This document shows positions 1 to 5,295 of a DNA stretch of 5,295 nucleotides, in pieces. Each line of letters begins with the position of its first letter. Positions within the stretch are counted from its first letter, which is position 1. The stretch spans positions 1 through 5,295 of the forward strand of contig CAIYXE010000191.1 in NCBI GenBank assembly GCA_903930095.1. Reading direction: 5' to 3'. The notes below the pieces were generated by a model. It searched no databases and was not told the DNA's origin. It saw only the letters and a list, made by a program, of their open reading frames with translations. A program made the position numbers and the translations under genes. The stretch is from an uncultured Hyphomicrobiales bacterium. GTDB taxonomy: Bacteria; Pseudomonadota; Alphaproteobacteria; Rhizobiales; Aestuariivirgaceae.

Positions 1-1073
1 GGGGCGGCGGGGACGTTCACTTCGCCGTTGGCGTCCGGTGTCAGATGCGTCTCGCTCATGTCCCAGGCGACGGACTTGGGCGCGAAGGGGTATTCGCAGA
101 TGCGGTGGGACTCGAGACCCGCATAGGGCTGCAGCGAGGCGCAGAGTGCCAGGTGCGAGGTGAAGGTGTGGTTCACGTAGGTGACGCCACGCGCGGCTGC
201 ATAATCCGCCGCGCGCTTGGCCGGGCCGATGCCGCCGATGCGGCCGCAGTCGATCTGCACGAAGCCGACCTTTCCGTAGTCGATCAGCTGCTGGGCCATG
301 TGGAAGTTGTGGGAGGCTTCGCCGCCTGCGAGCTTCACCTTGCCGCCCTTTGCCGCGAGGCCCGCATAGGCGGCATAGGCGCCGCCGAGGAAGGGTTCCT
401 CGAACCACACGGTGTTCACCTCCTCCAGAAGCGGGATGCGCAGGGCGGCGGCCTCCACGTCCTCACGGAAGATCTGGCCCGCGTCGATCAGCAGTGTGCC
501 TTCCCTGCCGATGCCCTCACGCGCGGCGTGGAGATGGTCGCGGTCGTCGTTCAGCGAACCGCGGCCGAAGGGGCCCCAGCCGCATTTCACCGCGCGGTAG
601 CCGGCATCCGCGGCCCGGCGGCAGCCGGCGAGCGTTTCCTGCGGCGTGTCGCCGAAGAGCTGCGAGGCATAGGGGAGCTTGGGGTAGGCCTTGCGGTAGC
701 CGAGGAGCTCATGGACGGGTGCGGCGCGCTTGCGGCCGAGCAGGTCCCACAGCGCCATCTCGATTCCGGAGAAGGTGTGGGCGGCCTGGAGGAGGTCCAT
801 GCACTCCATCTCGACGGCGGCACTCATGGCGGCGATGTCGGCAGGGCTGTCGATCTTGCGGCCCAGCACCACGTCACGCACCGGCTTGCAGGCGCCGTGC
901 GACATGGGTGTTACGAAGGCGGCAATGGAGACGAGCGGCGAGGCCTCGCACTCGCCCCAGCCCTGGTGGCCATCAGCGCTGACGCGGACGACGAGCGCGT
1001 CCTGGCTGCCGTCGCCGATGTCCTCGACCTTGGGCATGGAGAGATAGAAGAAGTCGACGGCATCGATGCTCAT
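1..1073 (-). CDS. Enolase superfamily, mandelate racemase/muconate lactonizing-type enzyme (probable acid-sugar dehydratase), 3' partial
   Basis: From the ATG at 1073-1071 the minus strand is open for 357 codons to the left edge; the last residues and the stop lie outside. The N-terminal capping domain shows VVRVSADGHQGWGE (28-41). The barrel carries the Mg2+ ligands Asp197 (LLIDAG), Glu225 (VWFEEP) and Glu252 (LAGGE), plus an Asp275 (QIDCGRIGG)-His302 (VNHTF) dyad. Spacings of 28, 27, 23 and 27 residues are close to those of mandelate racemase. At the usual K-x-K site there is AVKCGWGPFG, so Lys163 is kept but the second Lys is Gly165. Such enzymes abstract the alpha proton of a carboxylate; beside sugar transport genes, dehydration of an aldonate to a 2-keto-3-deoxy acid is the likeliest job. 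A racemase or epimerase is possible. EYPFAPK...VNVPAA indicates that probably only about 15-40 residues are missing. It overlaps the epimerase stop by 4 bases (ATGA). Confidence 0.9.
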   Translation of the reverse strand, partial: MSIDAVDFFYLSMPKVEDIGDGSQDALVVRVSADGHQGWGECEASPLVSIAAFVTPMSHGACKPVRDVVLGRKIDSPADIAAMSAAVEMECMDLLQAAHTFSGIEMALWDLLGRKRAAPVHELLGYRKAYPKLPYASQLFGDTPQETLAGCRRAADAGYRAVKCGWGPFGRGSLNDDRDHLHAAREGIGREGTLLIDAGQIFREDVEAAALRIPLLEEVNTVWFEEPFLGGAYAAYAGLAAKGGKVKLAGGEASHNFHMAQQLIDYGKVGFVQIDCGRIGGIGPAKRAADYAAARGVTYVNHTFTSHLALCASLQPYAGLESHRICEYPFAPKSVAWDMSETHLTPDANGEVNVPAA

Positions 1074-1987
1074 GATGGTCTCGCTGTTTGAGGTGTGGTG
1101 ATGGGGCCCGCGGGCCGGAAGACGTGGAGGTGGATGTGGGCTGTGACCTGTTCGCCGGGCGCCAGGCGCAGAAGCGGTGCGCCGCGCGCCATCGCTTCTG
1201 CCAGCCCCAGGCAGCAGGGCGTGGTGTTGGGCTCGATGGCGACGAGCCGCGTGCGGCCCGACCACGGCGCATCCGCCGTCGCCTCGAGCTCATGCCAGAG
1301 CCAGGCGCAGGGAAAGCGTGCGCCGTCCCATGTGAGGAGCACGGCGATCGCATCATCGCAGCGGCGGATGGCGGCCCAGGGCTGCTCGAAGCGCTGGAGA
1401 TAGGCGAGCGAGGCGAGCGGTGCTGATGGGCGGAGGAGGTCGGCTGAGGCCGGGGGCGCAAAGGCAGGCTCGGTTGTCATCTCCGCCGCTCCGCTGGTGA
1501 TCTCGAAGGGGCCGTCGAGGAGGTCGCTGCCGAAGGTGGGGTGGTGACCCCACATGACGCTGATGGCCTTTTCGCCGTGATGCTTGAGCGTTTCGCGGAT
1601 CGTGAGCGTGTCTCCCGCGAGGCTGATTTCCCGCTGCATGAAGGCCGGGACGGCGGTGAAGCGGCGTGCCAGCACGAGCGTGGCGGGGCCCGTTGAGGTA
1701 ACATCCCACTGGCTTATCGAAGCCTCGCCGTGGAAGCCGTGGAATACCCCGTCCACCGTGCAGGCATCGCCCGCATTGGGGAAGAGCAGGGGCCAGCCGC
1801 CGGTATAGCGCGTCAGCCATTCGGGCTCGTTGCGGGCGGGGGCGGGCAGCGGGTCTTCGATGGCGGTCCACGGCACCTGGCCCAGCACCGACAGGCCGCT
1901 CGGCCTGTGGCGCAGCTGCGTGATGGTGCCGCCTGCCCGCGCGTTGACGGTGGCGGAAAGCACCTCGTTCCCGATCGCCAAGCTCAC
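1070..1987 (-). CDS. Aldose 1-epimerase family protein (galactose mutarotase-like)
   Basis: This 305-residue probable cytoplasmic enzyme is expected to interconvert alpha and beta anomers of an aldose, or a related sugar. Family landmarks appear in order: an N-terminal beta-rich part with GGTITQLRHRPSG (19-31); the substrate-pocket segment GGWPLLFPNAGD (63-74); FHGFHGEASISQWDV (82-96); WGHHPTFG (146-153), whose His149-Pro150 matches the catalytic acid His of GalM-like enzymes; and VAIEPNTTP (249-257), whose Glu252 matches the catalytic base. The C-terminal LAPGEQ...HIHLHVF strand is also typical. The form (LFPNAG, IEPN) resembles the YphB/YihR-like branch more than classical GalM; this is recalled, not searched. 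The start is GTG at 1987-1985, overlapping the permease 2 stop, with no strong Shine-Dalgarno. The stop overlaps the next ATG (ATGA). It probably supplies the correct anomer to the pathway dehydrogenase. Confidence 0.88.
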   Translation of the reverse strand: MSLAIGNEVLSATVNARAGGTITQLRHRPSGLSVLGQVPWTAIEDPLPAPARNEPEWLTRYTGGWPLLFPNAGDACTVDGVFHGFHGEASISQWDVTSTGPATLVLARRFTAVPAFMQREISLAGDTLTIRETLKHHGEKAISVMWGHHPTFGSDLLDGPFEITSGAAEMTTEPAFAPPASADLLRPSAPLASLAYLQRFEQPWAAIRRCDDAIAVLLTWDGARFPCAWLWHELEATADAPWSGRTRLVAIEPNTTPCCLGLAEAMARGAPLLRLAPGEQVTAHIHLHVFRPAGPITTPQTARPS

Positions 1988-2799
1988 TTGATGGCGCCCG
2001 CCATGAGGCCGCGGATGAACTGCTTCTGGAACACCACATAGAGGATGAACATCGGCGCGCTGGCAATCACCATGCCCGCCATGGTGAGCGGCACCTGGTT
2101 GTTATAGCGGCCCTGGAACACGCTGATCCCCGCCATCAGCGTGCGCTTGGCGTCCTCCTGCAGGAAGATGATGGCGATCAGGAGATCGTTCCACACATAA
2201 AGCGCGTTGACGACGACGAGCGTCACCAGGGCGGGCGCGGACAGTGGCAGCACCACGCGCATGAGGACGGTGAAGGAGCCCGCCCCGTCGATGTAGGCCG
2301 CCTCGAAGAGTTCGCGCGGCACGGTGCGGAAGAAGGTGGTGAGGAGATAGACCGAGAATGGCGTGATGAGCCCGGCATAGATCAGGATCGCGCCGTGATA
2401 GGTGCTGACGAGATCGAGCCTGGTGTAGAGCACGAAGAGCGGCACGATCATCACCACCGGCGGCACCGCCATCAGCGAGGTGCTGAGGGCCAGCAGCGTG
2501 CTGCGCCCCTTGAAGGGCATGGTGGCGATGGCATAGGCGGCCAGCACCGAGACCGCGGTGGACAGTAGCACCGCCCCGGCGACCAGGATGGCGCTGTTCA
2601 GCATCCAGAACAGGAAGGGACTGTCCACCAGCACGGCGCGGAAGTTCTCGATCACCAGCTGGTCCGGCAGGCCGAGCTTGTCGATGGCGTATTCCTCGTC
2701 CGACTTGAGCGCCGTCACAATCATGTAGAGTGTTGGCACCAGCGCCAGGAAACAGGCGAAGAGCAGCACAATGTGGCGCAGGATGTTGCCGGCGTTCAT
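1984..2799 (-). CDS. ABC transporter permease, MalG/UgpE-type (sugar, CUT1)
   Basis: This 271-residue inner-membrane protein is the second channel subunit. Hydrophobic helices fall at about residues 8-28, 66-90, 103-125, 132-156, 186-212 and 238-258. The ATPase-docking EAA loop reads EAAYIDGAGSFTVLMRVVLP (166-185), a near-consensus MalG form with EAA, DGA and LP. The C-terminus FQKQFIRGLMAGAIK matches the typical MalG-family ending (Q-R-x-F-x-x-G-L-x-x-G-A-x-K). The start MNAGNILRH is set by the GGAGGAGG site and by normal family length. A longer in-frame version reaching 3093 would translate permease 1 out of frame and is rejected. Its TGA overlaps the next gene's GTG by 4 bases (GTGA). The pair needs a MalK/UgpC-type ATPase, which is not in the window. 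Confidence 0.95.
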   Translation of the reverse strand: MNAGNILRHIVLLFACFLALVPTLYMIVTALKSDEEYAIDKLGLPDQLVIENFRAVLVDSPFLFWMLNSAILVAGAVLLSTAVSVLAAYAIATMPFKGRSTLLALSTSLMAVPPVVMIVPLFVLYTRLDLVSTYHGAILIYAGLITPFSVYLLTTFFRTVPRELFEAAYIDGAGSFTVLMRVVLPLSAPALVTLVVVNALYVWNDLLIAIIFLQEDAKRTLMAGISVFQGRYNNQVPLTMAGMVIASAPMFILYVVFQKQFIRGLMAGAIK

Positions 2800-3671
2800 C
2801 AGGCCTCCTCCGCGCGGCGGCGGACCCTGAAGAGCAGGAAGATCAGGACGCCGGTGACGAGGAACAGCAGGACCGAGGCCGCCGAGGCGATGCCCGGCAG
2901 GCTGGAGCGGATCAGGGCGTTGAAGATGTAGAGCTCCACGACCTCGGTTGAGGTGCCGGGGCCGCCGCGCCCGCCGCCCATGACATAGACATAGGCGAAG
3001 ACGGCAGCGAGCATGGTGATGACGCTGATCACCACGAAGAACTCGATGACGCCGCGCATCTGCGGCAGGATGATGTGCCACAGCCGCTGCCACCAGTTGG
3101 CGCCCTCGATCTTGGCCGCTTCGATGATGGACTCATCGAGGCTGAGGAGCCGCGCCAGGAACAGGATGATGCCCAGCGCCGACTCCCGCCAGATGATGAG
3201 GATCATCACCGTCCACAGCGCCACGTCGGAGGAGCCGATCCAGTCCAGCGCCATGAAGTCGAGGCTGAGCCAGCGCAGCACCTCGTTGACCGGGCCTGAG
3301 AACTGGAACATGCGCTTCATCACCACCGCGATGATGGGGACCGCCAGGATGAAGGGCACGAAGACGATGATGCGGTAGATCTTCCAGCCCGCCACGCGCT
3401 CGAACAACAGGACGGAGATGATGAGCGACACCCCCACCATGACCGGAATGGCGAGCAGGAGCTGCAGGTTGTGCAGGACGGATTCCCAGAACAGCGGATG
3501 CGAGAGGATGAGCTCGTAGTTGCGAAGCCCGATCCACGGCCCGTCGATGCCTCGCACCATCTTGAAGCTGAACTCGAAGATGCGGACCAGCGGATAGCCG
3601 AACACGAAGCCCAGCAGCGCCACGAGCGGCAGGACGTAGAGATAGGGTGTCAGCCGGGATGTGGGGGTCAT
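2799..3671 (-). CDS. ABC transporter permease, MalF/UgpA-type (sugar, CUT1)
   Basis: This 290-residue inner-membrane protein is the first of two transmembrane subunits of the importer. Hydrophobic segments lie at about residues 10-30, 68-90, 100-120, 152-173, 208-230 and 262-283, giving six helices as usual for UgpA-like subunits. The cytoplasmic EAA loop that docks the ATPase is clear: EAAKIEGANWWQRLWHIILP, about residues 184-203, with the conserved EAA, G and LP. The segment ERVAGWKIYRIIVFVPFILA (91-110) is also family-typical. The ATG at 3671-3669 gives a normal N-terminus, and no in-frame ATG, GTG or TTG occurs upstream back to about 3740. There is no good Shine-Dalgarno at proper spacing, since the nearest purine run belongs to hairpin 1. 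Its TGA shares one base with the next ATG (TGATG). No defect is seen. Confidence 0.95.
   Translation of the reverse strand: MTPTSRLTPYLYVLPLVALLGFVFGYPLVRIFEFSFKMVRGIDGPWIGLRNYELILSHPLFWESVLHNLQLLLAIPVMVGVSLIISVLLFERVAGWKIYRIIVFVPFILAVPIIAVVMKRMFQFSGPVNEVLRWLSLDFMALDWIGSSDVALWTVMILIIWRESALGIILFLARLLSLDESIIEAAKIEGANWWQRLWHIILPQMRGVIEFFVVISVITMLAAVFAYVYVMGGGRGGPGTSTEVVELYIFNALIRSSLPGIASAASVLLFLVTGVLIFLLFRVRRRAEEA
2804..2811 (-). promoter_or_regulatory. Ribosome binding site of the second permease gene
   Basis: On the minus strand GGAGGAGG lies inside the end of the permease 1 gene (its Glu-Glu codons), 4 bases before the ATG at 2799-2797. It decides the start of permease 2, although the reading frame stays open back to 3093. 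With the TGATG junction it suggests efficient coupled reinitiation. Confidence 0.75.
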
Positions 3672-3688
3672 GATACGATCGCACCATT

Positions 3689-3711
3689 CCTCTCCCCCGC
3701 CGGGGTAGAGG
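3689..3711. repeat. REP-like hairpin 1
   Basis: CCTCT (3689-3693) pairs with AGAGG (3707-3711), and CCCC (3694-3697) pairs with GGGG (3702-3705). T3706 is a one-base bulge and 3698-3701 form the loop. It is followed directly by the GC and AGGGTGAGGGGG tail to 3725. In the operon transcript it lies 17 bases upstream of the permease 1 start codon, so folding could affect initiation there. Confidence 0.7.
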
Positions 3712-3714
3712 GCA

Positions 3715-3794
3715 GGGTGAGGGGGTGCATCCGCAGTTGCGCTGTCTGCAAGTGATCCACGACGTTCAGGACTCGCGGAGAGACCCCCTCACCC
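3715..3794. repeat. Long-range inverted repeat linking the two palindromes
   Basis: GGGTGAGGGGGT (3715-3726) is exactly complementary to ACCCCCTCACCC (3783-3794). After a 3-by-3 internal loop, TCCGC (3730-3734) pairs with GCGGA (3775-3779). The 12-base arm at 3783-3794 overlaps the outer and inner stems of hairpin 2, so this long pairing and hairpin 2 cannot coexist. It could be a by-product of two REP units facing each other, or a genuine alternative fold. Confidence 0.7.
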
Positions 3795-3817
3795 CCACAT
3801 GCGTGGGGGCGAGGGGG
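3784..3817. repeat. REP-like hairpin 2, two-tier 34-base palindrome
   Basis: CCCCCTC (3784-3790) pairs with GAGGGGG (3811-3817), and CCCCCAC (3792-3798) pairs with GTGGGGG (3803-3809). The only mismatch is A3791 against C3810, and the loop is ATGC (3799-3802). The predicted stem is thus 7+7 base pairs and extremely GC-rich. It lies 30 bases after the binding-protein stop codon in the transcript. On the minus strand no T-run follows the stem, so it is not a canonical intrinsic terminator; an mRNA 3'-end stabiliser or partial attenuator is more likely. Confidence 0.8.
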
Positions 3818-3846
3818 AGCGTGGCGCGTGCAGGGCATCAGCAGCA

Positions 3847-5187
3847 TCAGCTGGCGGAGAGGTCCTTCACCCACTTCCTGTAGTTCTCGACCATGTCGGG
3901 GTTGAAGTCGCGCCACTCCTTTGCGGTGTTGGCGGCGAGCTCGCCTGCCTGCTCGCCCGTCATGGCGCCGGCCACGATCTGCTGGCCGGTGGGGATCGCC
4001 GCGCGCTCGTAGAACTGGCCGGGCATCAGGTTGGTGACGTTGGAGATGTTGGGCTTGAGGCCCCAGTTCTCCCACAGCCCGCGCACTGACGGATCCTGGA
4101 TCACGTTCGCGTCGAAGGTGGTGTTGGAGGGGAGCCAGCCGGTCGCGGCCCAGAAGGCCTTGAGCTGCTCGGGTGACTGCAGGAATTCGAGGAAGGCCGC
4201 GGCTGCCGCGGGATCCTCCGCATTGGTGGAGATGCCGAGGCCCTGCACGTCGACGATCGGCACGCCCGCAAGCTTGCCCGTGCCGAACACCGGCATGGTC
4301 ATGTAGCCGATCTTGCCGCCGGTTGCCTTGCTGTCAGCGGGAAGCCTGGTGCCGATGGTCTGGCCGATCGCCACCTTGCCCGCCACCACGAGATCGATGC
4401 CGGGATAGAGCTCGAGCGAGGGCATGTCCTTGTTGAGGTAGCCCTTGGTCTTGAGCTCCTCGAGCTTCACCCAGTGCTGATGATACTTGGGATCGCGGAA
4501 GTCCTTGTCGCCGATGAAGAGCTCGACGGCCTCGCCCAGCGTGTCAAGTTGCTGGGGCAGGGAGTGGGTCAGGTACCATTCGCTCCAGTAGCCATCCTGG
4601 ATGCCGCCGCCCAGCGGCTCAAAGCCGGCGGTCTTGAGCTTCTCGCAGGCGGCGAGGAGTTCGTCCCACGTCTTTGGCGGGGCCTCAGGGTCAAGGCCTG
4701 CCGTCTCGAACATGGTCTTGTTGTAGCACCAGAACATCGGCAGCGGGTACCAGCCGGTGCGGTAGGTGTCGCCGCCGAAGTTGCTGAGCAACGTGGGGTT
4801 GGAGGCCTTGAGGATATCCTCCTTCACCAGGCCCTTGAGGCCCTTCACATAGCCCAGCCAGACGCTTTCCATGTGATAGATGCCGTTCCAGAGATACTGG
4901 ACATCCGGAGCGTTGCCAGCAGCGGCCGCCGTCTGGAACTGCGAGATGACGACGGCGGTGTCCTGCAGCATCGGCTTCACTGTGGCGGCCTTGTAGGCGG
5001 CGACAGACTCCTCGACGTATTTCTGCAGGCCGGGCAGCTCCTGCTCGCCCCAGTACCAGAAGTCCATGTCCTTGGCCTGGGCCGAGGCGCCCCGCGGGAG
5101 GCCCCCCAGCGCAGATCCACCCGCCAGCATGGCCGATGTGAGGACGAAGTCCCGGCGTGACAGCCGGGGGAATTTTGCATTGCTCAT
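3847..5187 (-). CDS. ABC transporter periplasmic sugar-binding protein, family 1 (UgpB/MalE-like), Tat signal
   Basis: This 446-residue protein is the periplasmic receptor of a CUT1-type carbohydrate ABC importer. It would capture the sugar and deliver it to the two permeases encoded next. The N-terminus carries a twin-arginine signal: SRRDFVL at residues 10-16, then a small-residue hydrophobic stretch (about 17-30) and an AxA-type cleavage site near residues 34-38 (ASAQA). The mature part starts with an aromatic-rich strand (FWYWGEQE, about 43-50). It also has family features: the AAAAGNAPDVQYLWNG segment, and a mid-protein segment WYPLPMFWCYNKTMFETAGL followed by PKTWDELLAACEKLKTAGFEP. Length is usual for SBP family 1 (about 400-450). 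The start is chosen from the complete Tat motif and the AGGAAGGAAG site. Many aromatic residues suit stacking against a sugar ring, but ligand identity is not readable. No truncation or frameshift is seen. Confidence 0.95.
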   Translation of the reverse strand: MSNAKFPRLSRRDFVLTSAMLAGGSALGGLPRGASAQAKDMDFWYWGEQELPGLQKYVEESVAAYKAATVKPMLQDTAVVISQFQTAAAAGNAPDVQYLWNGIYHMESVWLGYVKGLKGLVKEDILKASNPTLLSNFGGDTYRTGWYPLPMFWCYNKTMFETAGLDPEAPPKTWDELLAACEKLKTAGFEPLGGGIQDGYWSEWYLTHSLPQQLDTLGEAVELFIGDKDFRDPKYHQHWVKLEELKTKGYLNKDMPSLELYPGIDLVVAGKVAIGQTIGTRLPADSKATGGKIGYMTMPVFGTGKLAGVPIVDVQGLGISTNAEDPAAAAAFLEFLQSPEQLKAFWAATGWLPSNTTFDANVIQDPSVRGLWENWGLKPNISNVTNLMPGQFYERAAIPTGQQIVAGAMTGEQAGELAANTAKEWRDFNPDMVENYRKWVKDLSAS

Positions 5188-5192
5188 GACGT

Positions 5193-5202
5193 CTTCCTTC
5201 CT
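5193..5202 (-). promoter_or_regulatory. Ribosome binding site of the solute-binding protein gene
   Basis: On the minus strand the sequence AGGAAGGAAG lies 5 bases before the ATG at 5187-5185. It is one of the two good Shine-Dalgarno sites in the window and supports that start. It fits a binding protein that must be made in excess over the membrane subunits. No convincing promoter is visible in the 30-base gap to the upstream SDR gene, so transcription probably enters from further upstream. Confidence 0.7.
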
Positions 5203-5217
5203 GTCGCTTTCCTGATT

Positions 5218-5295
5218 TCAGAATGTGCTCATCAAGCCGCCATCGACGACGAGCAGTTGCCCGGTCATGTAGCGGCAATAGTCGGAGGCGAGGAA
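5218..5295 (-). CDS. Short-chain dehydrogenase/reductase, C-terminal end only (partial)
   Basis: The minus strand reads open from the right window edge to a TGA at 5218-5220 and gives 25 residues. They include FLASDYCRYMTGQ followed by LLVVDGGLMSTF. This is the characteristic end of classical SDR oxidoreductases: a FLaSd segment, then (Y/F)-x-T-G-x-x-(L/I)-x-V-D-G-G, close to the C-terminus. Rossmann fold and catalytic Ser-Tyr-Lys lie outside the window, so cofactor and substrate cannot be read. The gene ends 30 bases before the solute-binding protein start on the same strand, so it is probably the preceding operon gene. In this context a sugar dehydrogenase (aldose to aldonolactone) is the natural guess, but it is inference. 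Family assignment is strong despite the short fragment because the motif is so typical. Confidence 0.88.
   Translation of the reverse strand, partial: FLASDYCRYMTGQLLVVDGGLMSTF

Larger units (their letters stand above)
3672..3846. repeat. Intergenic REP/BIME-like palindromic region between binding protein and permease genes
   Basis: This 175-base gap is the only sizeable non-coding stretch in the window. It holds two G/C-run palindromes (3689-3711 and 3784-3817) in opposite orientation, each adjoining a copy of the 12-mer GGGTGAGGGGGT or its complement (3715-3726; 3783-3794). Read in a spurious minus-strand frame it yields HPLTLPS, a peptide I recall often from conceptual translation of dispersed intergenic palindromes in Rhizobiales-like genomes. 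This suggests a multicopy REP-type family. Position after an SBP gene and before its permease genes parallels the REP elements of E. coli malE-malF, which stabilise upstream mRNA and lower downstream expression. The same role here is inference. No transposase or direct-repeat footprint is visible. Confidence 0.75.

Noticed and set aside
45..1091. Long plus-strand open frame of 348 codons
   Set aside because: It lies antisense to the enolase-family gene, which has conserved catalytic residues throughout. The plus-strand product shows no recognisable fold and is a GC-rich shadow frame.
1353..2066. Minus-strand 237-codon frame overlapping the epimerase
   Set aside because: Arg/Pro/His-rich shadow frame over a gene with clear mutarotase motifs; no domain recognisable.
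2800..3093. Possible N-terminal extension of permease 2
   Set aside because: The frame is open but would overlap permease 1 for 98 codons with non-membrane, Arg/His-rich sequence. The GGAGGAGG site and family length favour the ATG at 2799.
3133..3687. Minus-strand frame starting at the out-of-frame ATG 3687-3685
   Set aside because: It overlaps permease 1 in another frame, and its product is low-complexity Arg/Gly/His/Pro-rich with no membrane segments. Permease 1 is clearly the real gene.
3784..3817. Intrinsic terminator after the binding-protein gene
   Set aside because: The hairpin is strong, but in the transcribed direction it is followed by TCTCTCCGCG rather than a U-run, and permease genes of the same transporter follow. 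Partial attenuation remains possible.
3672..3846. CRISPR array or attachment site
   Set aside because: There are inverted, not regularly spaced direct, repeats, and no tRNA or integrase is nearby.
3668..4075. Minus-strand frame reading through the palindrome region and into the end of the binding-protein gene
   Set aside because: It is out of frame with the binding protein. Its tail contains the HPLTLPS-type peptide typical of translated intergenic repeats, so it is not a gene.
4474..5160. Plus-strand open frame of 228 codons
   Set aside because: It is antisense to the well-supported solute-binding protein. The Leu/Val/Ala-rich product mirrors codon bias on the opposite strand.

Overview
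The window is a compact, one-directional (minus-strand) carbohydrate uptake and catabolism operon from a GC-rich proteobacterium. GC-rich codon use, the CUT1-type transporter genes and the form of the intergenic palindromes suggest an alphaproteobacterium, most likely of the Rhizobiales/Hyphomicrobiales. That placement is inference; no rRNA or other marker gene is present.

In transcription order (high to low coordinates) the window holds: the last 25 codons of a short-chain dehydrogenase/reductase (SDR) at 5218-5295; a Tat-exported family 1 solute-binding protein (SBP) at 3847-5187; a 175-base gap (3672-3846) packed with REP-like palindromes; two MalF/MalG-type permeases (2799-3671 and 1984-2799); an aldose 1-epimerase-like protein (1070-1987); and an enolase-superfamily (mandelate racemase/muconate lactonizing type) acid-sugar dehydratase or racemase candidate that runs off the left edge (1-1073). 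The last gene has no stop codon in the window but reads open for 357 codons, with the metal-ligand set and Asp-His dyad of its superfamily.

The genes are very tightly packed. Junctions are a 30-base gap (SDR/SBP), the 175-base palindrome gap, TGATG (permease 1/permease 2), GTGA (permease 2/epimerase) and ATGA (epimerase/enolase-family). The last three imply translational coupling.

The inferred joint function is binding-protein-dependent import of a sugar, anomer interconversion by the epimerase, oxidation by the SDR to a lactone or aldonate, and dehydration by the enolase-family enzyme to a 2-keto-3-deoxy acid. This is a non-phosphorylating oxidative sugar route. The substrate cannot be named from the sequence. 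The transporter ATPase and a lactonase are not in the window.

The most interesting non-coding signal is the composite palindrome between the SBP and permease genes. It sits where E. coli malE-malF carries REP elements, and it can form two mutually exclusive structures. I see no evidence of a wholly new biological system; most of the window is a recognisable type of locus with a few details worth checking.
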